From Magicicada septendecula (Eukaryota; Arthropoda; Insecta; Hemiptera; Cicadidae): a DNA stretch of 64,000 nucleotides. The notes beneath the pieces were generated by a model. The model saw only the letters and a list, made by a program, of their open reading frames with translations, was not told the DNA's origin and did no database searches. The position numbers and the translations under genes were made by a program. The DNA lies in NCBI GenBank assembly GCA_034769895.1, contig CM068368.1:339163076-339227075 (forward strand). The letters are read 5' to 3'. Below, in pieces: positions 27,870 to 39,626 of the stretch (positions are counted from its first letter, which is position 1; each line of letters begins with the position of its first letter).

Positions 27870-27960
27870 GTATGTTACAGTGCTCATAAACGTTATTTTA
27901 ATCCAACCTAATAGTTTTAACCATATTTCACTAATATTGTTTATATTTTTTCTGTTACAG
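27870..27960 (+). other. Probable 3' UTR intron of the RING-H2 gene
   Basis: Donor taag|gtatgt directly after the stop codon; acceptor ttctgttacag ends at 27960. The next exon begins atggctgtgcac and is followed by AT-rich sequence without a good ORF. Confidence 0.55.
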
Positions 27961-28102
27961 ATGGCTGTGCACAACAAGTATTATTGTATATATATTTATT
28001 TATTATTTTTTAATAATTCATTCATTTATTTATTATATTTTTTTGCAATGTATTTATTTGTTGATTTATATATATTTATTGTATATATATATTCGTTTAA
28101 AT

Positions 28103-28138
<36 letters not shown>

Positions 28139-28350
28139 GTATATATTTTGTTGTATATATTATTCTATGTATTTTTTTTTTTACAATATACATGTACATT
28201 TTTTCCAATGCTTAAGTATTTATTTTCAACTATCCTTTTTCCATTCATGATATGTGTTACACAATTTTTACAAGTGAAGTGATTTCAATTATACACACAA
28301 GAAATTACAAACCTATACACGTGCGACAACATGGTCGACGCTTAACCGAT
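27961..28350. other. AT-rich right arm of the Polinton with (GT)n microsatellite
   Basis: No gene. Mostly tttattta-type sequence with a GT run at about 28108-28136. It ends at the inner edge of the right terminal inverted repeat, where atggtcgacgcttaaccg at 28331-28349 also resembles a piece of the repeat unit. Confidence 0.7.
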
Positions 28351-29070
28351 GGATGCACGATATACAAATTTTACAAGTGAATTTGGTTTTCAATTATGCG
28401 TCGAGGGACGCAGCACACATATATTTATTTCTCTAACCTCAAAGGAGATGAACGACACAGAGGTTCAAAGTCGACGCTTTTCCAACATGGCCGCCGACCC
28501 CACACGTCGACCAATCTACGCCCGAGCCATGACGACGCTTAACCCGACAACTCAAATCTAAACACGACACACGTCGACCAATCTACGGCCGAGCCGCGGC
28601 CAAGCCGTGGCCAAGCCATGACGACGCTTAACCAGCACATGCTGACGACGATTTTTCCAACATGGCCGCCGAGGCCGCGACCAATCTATGGCCGAGCCAT
28701 GACGACGCTTAACCAGCACACATCGATGATTTTCCAACATGGCCGCCGCCGACGATTAACCACAACACACCGCACAACTCGACAACGCCGCAATTTTCCA
28801 GCAACAACCGACAACGTCGCAATTTTCCAACATGGACGACGACCCGCCCAATCAACGACGACAACAACCACCACCACACAGCCGACGACCAACCACAACA
28901 CACCATTACCCCCACCACTACCCCCCACCTCTACACCCACACCGGAAGTCAACACCCAACACCACCCCCACCACCACCATTTTCAAATTTCCCGCCAAAA
29001 TGGGCGGGGGCGGGGGGCGGGGCGGGGGATGACGTCACTTCCGCGTTAGAACTCTCATAATACCCCTACT
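28351..29070 (-). repeat. Right terminal inverted repeat of the Polinton (720 bp)
   Basis: Reverse complement of 4331-5123, near-identical but lacking one 73-bp unit present on the left. It contains ttttccaacatggccgcc at about 28478, 28649 and 28733. It ends ...cccctact at 29070, followed by the cctctg duplication. Confidence 0.95.
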
Positions 29071-30300
29071 CCTCTGTGAAGTGTGAACCATTAGATTTAA
29101 TTAAATCATTACCCATTTGTCAAGAAAATTATGTAATAGCGTTGAACTTGCTGTCCGAAATGTATAACAACCCATTTATATTAGCCAAATACTATGTACA
29201 AAACCTACTTCAGGTTAAGTCCACAATAAAGGACTCAGTCCAAAGCTTGGCGGAGTTTACGAATACAATAACGTCTTCCGTTAATTCAGTGGCGGCAATG
29301 AAGCTGTCAGTGAATTCATTTGAATTTATTACCATACAGTTGCTCTCCACCAAACTTGACCCTATTACTTTAAAACTTTGGAAGGAGTCAATAGACCCTG
29401 ACAACTTGCCTAGTTTTCAAGACTTTACGCATTTTTTAAACTTGCGCAGACAGCTTTTAGAAAATACAATGCCTATTAAACCCGGACAGCAATTCAACAA
29501 ACTTAGCGTAAAACCCAACAATAAATTTGAGAAATTTAGCTTAAGAAATACTGCTGGCAGCAATACATTTAAGAGCTATCACGCAGCGGCAAAGCATTAT
29601 TCATGCGTGTGTTGTAAATCTGACCACCCGCTTTACATGTGTAATAATTTTCGTATATTAAGTGCCGTTGAGCGGGGGCAATTGGTTGCAAATCATAAAT
29701 GTTGTATCAACTGCCTTAGAGCAGGTCATCTGATAGCTAACTGTAAGAGTAAACAGGTCTGTAAAATTTGTTCAAGGGGACACCACACATTGCTGCACGC
29801 AAATTACGTGCCGAAATCAACAGCTGCCAGCAGCAATTATTGCTCATTTAAATTACAATGCAAAAACAATGTTCTTTTATCCACAGCGGTTGTATATGTC
29901 GTTGATCAGGCTGGCAACAGGCATAAAGCTAGAGCGCTTCTAGACGCCGGTTCCCAGATCAATTTCTGTACGAAATCATTTGCGAAAAGGTTACACCTTA
30001 AACTAACCAGATCTAATATTCCAATCACAGGAATAAACAACACAGCGTGTTGCGCTACTGACATTGCTTCTATACGATATTAATTGATGACTCGTTGGGC
30101 ACTTGGTGAAACATATTAATACAAAGGTTTTGTAAAATATATAAAAAAAGGTTTATATATTTTACAAAACCTTTGCTTCTATACGTATTATTTCTCGCTA
30201 TCAGAGACATAGTTTCGAGGCGAAATGTGCCGTCTTATCTAACTTAACTCACAATCTGCCTTCAATCTCGTTTGATATCAACCGGTTCCACATTCCAAAC
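29071..30300 (+). pseudogene. BEL/Pao gag 3' part and protease start, interrupted
   Basis: Continues the BEL gag frame cut at 4330. It contains the second half of the DUF1759 region (EMYNNPFILAKYYVQNLL), two CCHC-type knuckles (CVCCKSDHPLYMC, and CINCLRAGHLIANCKSKQVC followed by CSRGHHTLLH), and then the aspartic protease motif ALLDAGSQINF near 29935. The frame is broken at 30077 by a 96-bp insertion and resumes after it (FEAKCAVLSNL...), until RTE LINE sequence takes over near 30293. No BEL reverse transcriptase or 3' LTR is present in the window, so the element is truncated. Confidence 0.88.
30077..30172. mobile_element. 96-bp palindromic insertion with 13-bp target duplication
   Basis: The BEL sequence ttgcttctatacg (30064-30076) is repeated at 30173-30185, flanking a foreign 96-bp segment. 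The insertion ends in a perfect 21-bp inverted repeat (aaaggttttgtaaaatatata at 30123-30143, and its complement at 30154-30174) around a 10-bp loop. The type is unknown: a tiny non-autonomous element or a repair-generated hairpin insertion. Confidence 0.65.
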
Positions 30301-32219
30301 AACATACTCAACGATCAATTACAATATAAGTCACATACACTTTTTGACACAATTTTACAAAAAACAAACATCAAGTTGAATCCCTGCGCCAATCCCCTTC
30401 CTTCACACACCACCCCCACTACACCTCCCACACAAAAACCGTTACGAAATGATGGCAGTCTGACTAAAAGGTGAAGAAGGCGGATACGTACGCCTAAACG
30501 CGTCCGACGAAAAAAGTAAGTTTTCACAAGAAAAAGTTCATTTTTAAATAAGTAATAACACAACTTCGAACAGAAAGAAAAGAAAAAGCTAATATTCCAA
30601 TAATTAACATGAGTAAGTGGAAAGAACACTATGAAAAACTATTAACTGAGACAGAAATGAATATAAACAAATGATATACCGAATAAGAGAGGAAGAAAGA
30701 GAGAATGTGGAACCCATTTCATCAAGGGGGGTAGAAAATACAGTTAAAGAAATGAAGAACAATAAATCCTCAATGGGAGGCATTCCCATTGAATTGGTGA
30801 AATATGGACCAAGTATTTTGTGGGAACTATTAGCAAATATTTTTAATAAATTAATGATTAAAGGAGAATAATTACCACAAGATTTTAACATCTCTTTCAT
30901 TAGTTCTATATATAAAAAAGGGAATAAGCAAGATTGTAATAACTACAGGGGGATTAGTGTAACTAGTTCAATAGGAAGGCTGTATGGTCGAATCCTAAAA
31001 AAACAGAATTCAATGATAAATTGGTAATGTGGAAGAACAGAGTGGATTTAGAGCGGGAAGATCCTGTGGCGACAACATATTTTCGTTGCGACAAATAATT
31101 GAGAAACGAACGGAAAGGAATTTAGAAACGCATTTGGTATTTATAGACATCGAAAAGGCTTATGACAATGTCCCACTAGCCAAATTATTTGAAACTTTAG
31201 AAAATAGTGGAATTAACCCCATATACGTAGGAAGTGTACATAACATCTACAAAATCGTTCAAGCCAGGGTGAAAATAGGACAAGAAGTGTCCGAGTCGTT
31301 TAATATTAGTAAGGGACTGAAACAAGGATGTTGTTTGTCTCCCACTTTATTTAAAGTAGGGTATATATACAAGGAGCACTGGAAACATGGAAAAACAAGT
31401 GCAGCAGAATGGGAATAGATTAGAAGAGAAGTGTTTATACAGTCTTTTATTCGCAGATGATCAAGTGGTGATAGCCAATGATGAAGAAGATATCACTTAT
31501 ATGATGAGAAAACTAGTAGAAGAATACGATCGATGGGGATTAAACATAAACTTAAAAGAAAGAGAGTACTTAGCCACAGGAAGTCGAACATCAGATCTTC
31601 AGTTATCAGATAATACTTCCATCAAGAAATGTGAAAAGTATAAATATTTAGGAAGTATAATTAGCGATGATGGAATGTGTGATGAAGATATATGACATCG
31701 TTTAGTTTTAGGAAAAAGCACCATGCGCCAATTATACTCACTTTTATGGTCCACCAAAATCGGACTACCGACAAAGATCAATATTTATAAAGCCATTGTT
31801 GAACCAATTACCACCTATGGGTCAGAATGTTGGGCAATCAACGAAAAGAACCGCAGGAAGACTGAAGCTGTAGAAATGGACTATCTTAGACGAGCTTCCA
31901 GAGTTTCTCGTCTGGAACGTGTAAGGAATGACGTAATAAGGGAAAGAACAAATAGAAAAGAAACTGTAATAGAAGATATAAAACGTAAACAGCTTTCCTG
32001 GTATGGACACCTAATGAGAATGAGTGAAGAAAGAATACCTGTGAGTGTGTTAAAATATAGACCTAGCAACAGAAGAAAAAGAGGTAGACCTAGATTAAAA
32101 TGGATAGAAGGGATCGAAAGGAGTATGGAAGAAAAGAATCTGACGAATGAAGATACACAGAATAAGTTGATATGGAAACTGAGATGAGGGATGCGGCAGT
32201 AGCTGTGGGATCCCCGCCA

Positions 32220-32253
<34 letters not shown>

Positions 32254-32260
32254 TATATTA
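30293..32260 (+). mobile_element. RTE-clade LINE, 5'-truncated copy (plus strand)
   Basis: Reverse transcriptase fragments in several frames: QSGFRAGRSCGDNIFSLRQI and FIDIEKAYDNVPLAKLFE at 31029-31418; LLFADDQVVIANDEEDI with the FADD catalytic pair at 31387-31695; and a C-terminal part with KQLSWYGHLMRM and RKRGRPRLKW at 31723-32187. The 3' end is an A run passing into (TA)n at 32219-32260, as in RTE elements. Frameshifts break the ORF, so it is dead. The 5' edge joins BEL at a 9-bp shared sequence (ccaaacaac). Bases 30293-31862 recur in inverted orientation at 34232-35800. Confidence 0.85.
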
Positions 32261-32689
32261 CAAATATAAATATAGAATTTAAATTTAAAATTCTATATTT
32301 TATAAATTTTCCTTACAAATTTTATAATTAAAATTTTCCTTATTTTATTAACTATAGAATTCCTTACGACTATTATAAATAAGGAGTATGTTGAAAAACT
32401 CACCTCAGATAGGGTTAGTCACACAGTTATCACTATGAAAAGTTGCTTCGTTGTAGCACCGAGCACATTCATAACACTCCTGGAGAAAACGCACACACGG
32501 CTTTTTATGTTTCAATAAAAATAAAAAATACTACGCTTCGCTATAGACACGTTTACCACCTATATACACTTTTTAACACTCCTATAGTAATCGTTTTCGG
32601 ATTCACTGGTTCGCTGTCACTACTCACACGCAAGTGTATGATGAAGGGCTCCACTGTAGTGTCTCTCGTGCACTGATTTGAGTAATCGG
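32261..32689. other. AT-rich non-coding segment
   Basis: Contains a palindromic AT block (atagaatttaaatttaaaattctata, about 32270-32298). No gene seen. Confidence 0.6.
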
Positions 32690-33244
32690 CTTCTTATAGT
32701 GCCTCCGCATGTCTTACGCACTTCTCCCAGTCTTCCTGAGTTATCCTGTCCAGAGCTTCGTGTGCAAGTTGTTCAATATCGGCTAATTTGAAATTCGTAT
32801 TCTTGTTTGCAACATATCGTTCAACTTGGACCCATTACAGCTAATCGGATTATACTGACAATGATATGGTGGCAGGTGCATTACTGTATGTCCCATTTCA
32901 TTTGGCAGTTGATCCAATTCGTACGTCTTCTTGGCCGTTCGGATCCCTTCTTTAGAAAGAAGTTCATCCCTGGTTTTAGCTGGGGAAAATGAAATTCTCT
33001 TCTTATGCAGCCACTCCATGATATCCGCTTTACGCCAGTTTGAACACGGTGGCTAAGTTGTTCGAAATTGTGCAAAGGTTATGTTCCTCCTGGCTTCTTC
33101 ATTATACGCAAGATTTTTAAAAAACTTGTAAACGTTTCCTACGATGACTTTACTTTGTTTTCTAATGTCTTCTCGGGCAGCACGTACACCACCGTTGCTT
33201 GTACCCGAACTAAATGTAGGATACTGTTCCTCAATATCACTCAT
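32690..33244 (-). pseudogene. Tc1/IS630-like DDE transposase remnant with internal deletion
   Basis: Minus-strand fragments. An N-terminal piece (33244-33053) has KSKVIVGNVYKFF-like sequence. After a deletion comes a C-terminal piece (33019-32783) with MEWLHKKRISF, then GHTVMHLPPYHCQYNPI. Then, after a frameshift, about 32780-32690, come a NTNFKLADIEQL-like segment and a DRITQEDWEKCVRH-like segment. The LPPYHCQYNPI block is characteristic of the C-terminal DDE part of a transposase family abundant in insects. Most of the catalytic domain is missing. No terminal repeats found. Confidence 0.7.
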
Positions 33245-34231
33245 AATAAATACAAATTATCGAAATAAACTGATACACACTGATTACACTAAAGACATCA
33301 ACCGTTCACACGAAATGCACAAAATGTCTGTCAACAATACTAAGGACGTTGTATTGTCGGATTTTGTTTGTTGCTAATTCGTTTCATCCTCACCTCGTCC
33401 ACCCAGCATACTTGGAATGAGATACTGTAACCGAAATGGAATTGGCTTTTGCCACAACAGCGACAATTTTGTTTACAGAAATTTATCAATTCTATTTATC
33501 TTTGTGCAACGGAAAAAGGTAGTAGCGCGGCCAGTAAACATACACAGTTCTGAGGGGAGTGTAAAACTGACAAAGGCATTCATAAAACAGACAGCAGACA
33601 ATTCAGACAGCAATATTTACCGAAAAGACATGCCGACAGGGTATACGCAATTCGAATACCAAACTGTACATATACCTAACAGAATTTCCGAACCATATGG
33701 CTTAGGAACGACCGTGCAGACAAAAGGGAAAAGACCGTGAGTATGAAAAAATTAAAGCGACAGCAGCAGACAAGGTCAGCGTTGACAGACAACTGTCAGT
33801 CTGAAGGGTAACCGCCATGAAGAAAACAGTAAAACTTTAAATAAATAAGTTCACTGTACGGAAAACCAAGTAACTGACCTAATTGTACTACGTAAAGCTT
33901 TAAATGGTGTACTGCTAAAAGCTTTAGATTCTAACATAAGAAAAACCAGCCCAGTATAAATCGTAGTTTCAGAGAAGTGAAAATCGTAACAAAAGAAGCC
34001 AAAGAAAGAGGAGAAACGCAAAGATGGATATTTTGTAGATATTTACGCGACAACAAAAAATATGCTGCCGACTCATAGAAATTCAAAAATTTGTATAGCT
34101 CAAATATTGGCGCCAACCATTAACTGAGATATGTTACCCACAACTAATTATTCATGATAAAAAAAAATTATTTACGCGATACGCCTAAATAAATTTGAAA
34201 CGAGCCATATAAGGAGGATTATATCTTCTTC
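33245..34231. other. Non-coding segment between the LINE arms
   Basis: No recognisable gene. An ORF at 33417-33740 (107 aa) has no familiar motif and lacks coding bias. It may include the 5' flank of the transposase remnant. Confidence 0.45.
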
Positions 34232-36900
34232 CTGCGGTTCTTTTCGTTGATTGCCCAACATTCTGACCCATAGGTGGTAATTGGTTCAACAATGGCTTTA
34301 TAAATATTGATCTTTGTCGGTAGTCCGATTTTGGTGGACCATAAAAGTGAGTATAATTGGCGCATGGTGCTTTTTCCTAAAACTAAACGATGTCATATAT
34401 CTTCATCACACATTCCATCATCGCTAATTATACTTCCTAAATATTTATACTTTTCACATTTCTTGATGGAAGTATTATCTGATAACTGAAGATCTGATGT
34501 TCGACTTCCTGTGGCTAAGTACTCTCTTTCTTTTAAGTTTATGTTTAATCCCCATCGATCGTATTCTTCTACTAGTTTTCTCATCATATAAGTGATATCT
34601 TCTTCATCATTGGCTATCACCACTTGATCATCTGCGAATAAAAGACTGTATAAACACTTCTCTTCTAATCTATTCCCATTCTGCTGCACTTGTTTTTCCA
34701 TGTTTCCAGTGCTCCTTGTATATATACCCTACTTTAAATAAAGTGGGAGACAAACAACATCCTTGTTTCAGTCCCTTACTAATATTAAACGACTCGGACA
34801 CTTCTTGTCCTATTTTCACCCTGGCTTGAACGTTTTTGTAGATGTTATGTACACTTCCTACGTATATGGGGTTAATTCCACTATTTTCTAAAGTTTCAAA
34901 TAATTTGGCTAGTGGGACATTGTCATAAGCCTTTTCGATGTCTATAAATACCAAATGCGTTTCTAAATTCCTTTCCGTTCGTTTCTCAATTATTTGTCGC
35001 AACGAAAATATGTTGTCGCCACAGGATCTTCCCGCTCTAAATCCACTCTGTTCTTCCACATTACCAATTTATCATTGAATTCTGTTTTTTTAGGATTCGA
35101 CCATACAGCCTTCCTATTGAACTAGTTACACTAATCCCCCTGTAGTTATTACAATCTTGCTTATTCCCTTTTTTATATATAGAACTAATGAAAGAGATGT
35201 TAAAATCTTGTGGTAATTATTCTCCTTTAATCATTAATTTATTAAAAATATTTGCTAATAGTTCCCACAAAATACTTGGTCCATATTTCACCAATTCAAT
35301 GGGAATGCCTCCCATTGAGGATTTATTGTTCTTCATTTCTTTAACTGTATTTTCTACCCCCCTTGATGAAATGGGTTCCACATTCTCTCTTTCTTCCTCT
35401 CTTATTCGGTATATCATTTGTTTATATTCATTTCTGTCTCAGTTAATAGTTTTTCATAGTGTTCTTTCCACTTACTCATGTTAATTATTGGAATATTAGC
35501 TTTTTCTTTTCTTTCTGTTCGAAGTTGTGTTATTACTTATTTAAAAATGAACTTTTTCTTGTGAAAACTTACTTTTTTCGTCGGACGCGTTTAGGCGTAC
35601 GTATCCGCCTTCTTCACCTTTTAGTCAGACTGCCATCATTTCGTAACGGTTTTTGTGTGGGAGGTGTAGTGGGGGTGGTGTGTGAAGGAAGGGGATTGGC
35701 GCAGGGATTCAACTTGATGTTTGTTTTTTGTAAAATTGTGTCAAAAAGTGTATGTGATTTATATTGTAATTGATCGTTGAGTATGTTGTTTGGTTGTGTT
35801 GTGTGGTGTTTATATATTTCGTATTGTTCAGTTGTGCTGAGTTTTCGACCTTTAGGTAAGTAATGTAAAATGTTTTGGATCATGTAGTCAATTATAGAGC
35901 TCAAGTTTCTTGTAGACTGTATCCAAGTATTCTTGTGAATTCTTTTGTGAGGAAAATACCCATTCTGTATTCTGAGAGCATGTGCTTCGCAAAACTCTAT
36001 TAACCTTCGGCCACTCTCATTTATAGATTATTTCCCATACCGGCCTAAAATTTTACTGTTGTTTGCACTCCCTGTTCGAGCATTAAAATCTCCCACAAGG
36101 TACATTTCTTTTCGCGGATTTATGTTGCGTACAACTTCTGTCAAATCGTTATAAAACCGATCTTTGATGTTATTATCTGCGTCTCGTTGGTGCATAGACC
36201 CCAATTATCACTATGTCATGACCATTCTTCTGCAGTTCCAAGAACATAATCCGTTCATTCACTTCTTGCCACTTCTTTATTGCTTTCTTTAATCTCTGAT
36301 GTATCACTATTGATACACACCTCTTTGCTCTCTCACTCTTATTAATGCCACTATAGAAATGGTTGTACTGACCTATTACTTCATTACCTGTCCCCTTCTT
36401 TTTAGTTTCTGTGAGAACACCTTTATCAATTTTCATTTTCTCAAACTCTTCAAATACTTCTATCCGTTTTGTGTTTAGACCTTGTATGTTCCAAGTTGCC
36501 AAGTTCATTATCCGTTTCCGTTGCTTTGGTCGTTTATTCCTAATTCCGTCCATTAGGGGTCAAAGGTTGGTAAAGTGTCACGGGGGTTATGCAGGTTGCC
36601 GATGACTGCATAACACTAAAACCCCGGGAAATGCTCACTGAAACCATCAGCTCAACAAATTGCCAACAAATCCTACTTCCACGTCCAAGAAGACATGAGT
36701 CGCGTGACCCCTGGACAATGCACAGCGTACAATGGGTGTACGTTGTGTAGCAAACGGAAGAGGGTGAAAGGCGGGTTTCCGGCGCCTGAAAACTGGAACA
36801 AATCGGCTAAGGAATGGTAACCCCTACAGAAGAGTCCCTGGTCCTCCAAGTCGGGGGTTGAGGCGATGGGGGCTAGTAACTCATCCCTTGGAAAAAATGT
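34232..36900 (-). mobile_element. RTE-clade LINE, 5'-complete but 3'-truncated copy (minus strand)
   Basis: Minus-strand LINE with a 5' region (36900-36560), an APE-type endonuclease (36553-36173 and, after a frameshift, down to about 35870; MNLATWNIQGL, VLTETKKKGTGN, DIVIIGVYAPT) and reverse transcriptase (35417-34393). RT fragments have the same ORF breaks as the plus-strand copy, with one replacement seen (Ile to Asn at NIYKxVQA). It ends abruptly at 34232 inside the C-terminal region, which is abnormal, since LINEs usually lose the 5' end. Clade from memory of insect RTE proteins. Confidence 0.85.
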
Positions 36901-37220
36901 TTATATACTAAGGATCTCAGTGACAAGCCTCGGAATATGGACGGAATTAAAAGTTTCTATAATTAAAAAGTTAGAAGTGTGGTCGTTAATAACCACTTCG
37001 ATCTTTGAATCTTGTACGCATAAAATTATTATTTCGAATTAAGTAACTACATCCATTGTATAACGATTTTGGCTAATGTTTTACTGATTGAAATAGCTAT
37101 GAGTATAAGGGAATCAGGATAACAGTAGGCCTACCAAAAAATAGGCATGTTATTTTCATAGTGGTAGGTGATGTAAGTCTAACGGAGGCTAAGTGAACTG
37201 AGTACTGTCGAGTGGCAGCA
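36901..37220. other. Non-coding flank of the Gypsy element
   Basis: AT-rich, no gene seen. Ends at the 4-bp duplication ctgt. Confidence 0.5.
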
Positions 37221-37224
37221 CTGT

Positions 37225-38821
37225 TGTGACGATTTTAAATATATCGAAAATCGCACAAATTAAAATTTTTAATTTTAATAAGTAAGAGTATCATACACCC
37301 TTACCTATACCCAGATTCCTGAATCAACTTGAAACTTTCCAGTACCAACACGCCAAGAAAGGTATTAAGTAAAGAATAATAATAATAATTATTTTAATGA
37401 TTGAAAATGCGACTATATAAATAAAGAAATCCCTAAGTCATAATAAAGTAAACATTGTTGTGACGATTTTAAATATATCGAAAATCGCACAAATTAAAAT
37501 TTTTAATTTTAATAAGTAAGAGTATCATACACCCTTACCTATACCCAGATTCCTGAATCAACTTGAAACTTTCCAGTACCAACACGCCAAGAAAGGTATT
37601 AAGTAAAGAATAATAATAATAATTATTTTAATGATTGAAAATGCGACTATATAAATAAAGAAATCCCTAAGTCATAATAAAGTAAACATAAAGTATTTAC
37701 ATTCTAATTAATGAATAATTAATAATATATAAAGTACGAACTATTTTCTTAGTGCGTAAATACGCACCAGGTTACTGAGTCCTCGCCCCTAAACTATACG
37801 CGCATTCGCCAGTAGAACTTCGCCATGACAAGATGTGAGTTTTGGTGTTGTGTACATACACATAAGTGTATGTCTTTAAAAGTATATCCAGCGTGAGATG
37901 GTTTTATTGTGAATAATGTAGTGTGTAGAGTTAGTGAGAATACATACAGAAAGAAAAAGGTAGCCAACACATCTCTTTTTAAAATATAAAATGTAAGTGT
38001 AAGATAGGTAACTACTAGACTTTAGTACTGCAAAGTGAGAAGTATAATTAAAAAAATGTGAACTACAAAAGTCTGGACCAAGGAAAGTGAAACTACAACA
38101 GTTGGAACTTCAAGTAAACAACCGATCTTCGAGAGCATAAATAATCAACCCGATGTAGCTTCACCAGGAACAACGTACTCCACCCTTAGAAGACGACAGG
38201 AGATGCCCCAAGGATACAACAACAACCTCATATGAAATTCAGGTGATATCAAATCACAACTTTTGTAAATTTCGCCTTAATAAAAGAAGTAACAAAGAAC
38301 TTTAAAGAACTTTAGCAATGTAAAGAACAAATTATCAGATTTGTAAATTTTGTAATTTTGTAATGAAGTAATAGTAACCGCAATGTATAGATAAATGTAA
38401 GATAATAATGTAGAGTATCACCAATATTATTCTTCCAATAATATGGTTGAAGTTTTGATAAATTAATTATTTTGAGAAAGTTGAGACCCGGATCCGTGGT
38501 ATTAAAACTAACATCTATATGAATAAATTTTGAGATAAAACGAATAATATACTTAAGATCTTTGAAGCAGTAAAAGCAGAATTTACTAAAATAACTTTTC
38601 TTTAAAATCAAGCATAATATTTGAATAGCAATAAAGAGATGTTTTCGCTAACACCTAGTGAGTGAATAAATTTATGCAAACCTTGTCAATTTCCTATATC
38701 ATAATTGTTTTGTAATTTGTTGGTAAGTATTTTTACTAACAACGGCAGCTAGTTTAATTTACTGGTAAAGAATTGAACTAGTTCCCGACTTTTGTGTTGT
38801 CTTAACAAGGGAGACGGCACA
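37225..38821 (+). repeat. Gypsy 5' LTR (1597 bp, with internal tandem duplication)
   Basis: The first 230 bp are present twice (tgttgtgacg at 37222 and 37456, period 234). The remainder matches the 3' LTR almost perfectly. Confidence 0.93.
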
Positions 38822-39626
38822 AAATTGCGCCACTCTGCTTTGTAAAAAAAAAATTGTGTATTGTGCTGTTGTTTTAATAAATAATTGTTTACAGAGTGTC
38901 ACATACATAAAATTGCACCATTACTACTTTAAAGCAAGAAATAATTATGTTGCTGTTGTGTAATTTTATAATTCGTTAACTATAACTAGGACAAACATAA
39001 ATTTATTCACTCAGAAATAAACAAAAAATAAATAAGTAAAATTTTAATTATGTAATAATAATATTAGTATCGCGATTTTGCCGTATTAAGCAAGTCATAG
39101 CTGGTAAGTATTCCATTCCAAACCAGTCGATAGAAGCCAGTCTGTTCATGTTAAATACGTGTTGAGGAATGTAAACTCTCCCCTTTGTAAACACCATCTC
39201 ATTCATAACCCCTCCTCCCCATAAGAAAACAAAACCATATTAGACAAGCTCTTTCCTGTTTTGTATTGTCCTGAATTACTACCCTACGCAACTCGACGAC
39301 ACCCCAAAACAGCTGACTCTTTGTGCTGTTGTTAAAGCAATGAACTTTCCGTATATGAAATTTCTCTCTACTAAAATGGTATTATCGTTTTGTTTTGATT
39401 AATTATATATGTCAATACTGAGAATTTAATTGTTGTGAGATAAGTTATGTTGATTAATTAAGATAAGATTGCATATAGAAGCTTAATATGAAATAAGATA
39501 TATATGTGTATGTGTTTAAATGAATTAACGTTAACTATGTTAAACATTGAGAAAACGAATTAAAGTAAGTGACATAAGATTTTTCGTTCGTAATACGTCG
39601 TGTATTTAAAGTTGTTATTATCAAAT
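38822..39626 (+). other. Gypsy leader
   Basis: Untranslated leader between the 5' LTR and the gag ATG (39627). Begins aaattgcgcc. No gene seen. Confidence 0.7.

Larger units (their letters stand above)
4331..29070. mobile_element. Complete Polinton/Maverick virus-like DNA transposon
   Basis: A 24,740-bp element bounded by inverted repeats that start agtagggg and end cccctact, flanked by a 6-bp direct repeat cctctg (4325-4330 and 29071-29076). The AG...CT termini, 6-bp duplication and size are standard for Polintons. It encodes the full core set: protein-primed PolB, DDE integrase, packaging ATPase, adenovirus-type protease, double-jelly-roll major capsid and penton-like minor capsid proteins. 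Most genes are leftward (8.3-21.6 kb); PolB and a spliced RING-H2 gene are rightward. Core ORFs are long and mostly unbroken, so insertion was probably recent. Exceptions are a frameshift in the fibre gene and missing AUG starts in the protease and integrase. Whether it makes particles cannot be read from sequence. Confidence 0.97.

Noticed and set aside
30315-30629. 104-aa and 98-aa antisense ORFs present in both LINE arms
   Set aside because: Antisense shadows of the RTE sequence, duplicated with the arms.
38312-38611. 99-aa minus-strand ORF present twice (also 45890-46189)
   Set aside because: Lies in both LTRs of the Gypsy element, with no motif and no coding signature. It is duplicated only because the LTR is.
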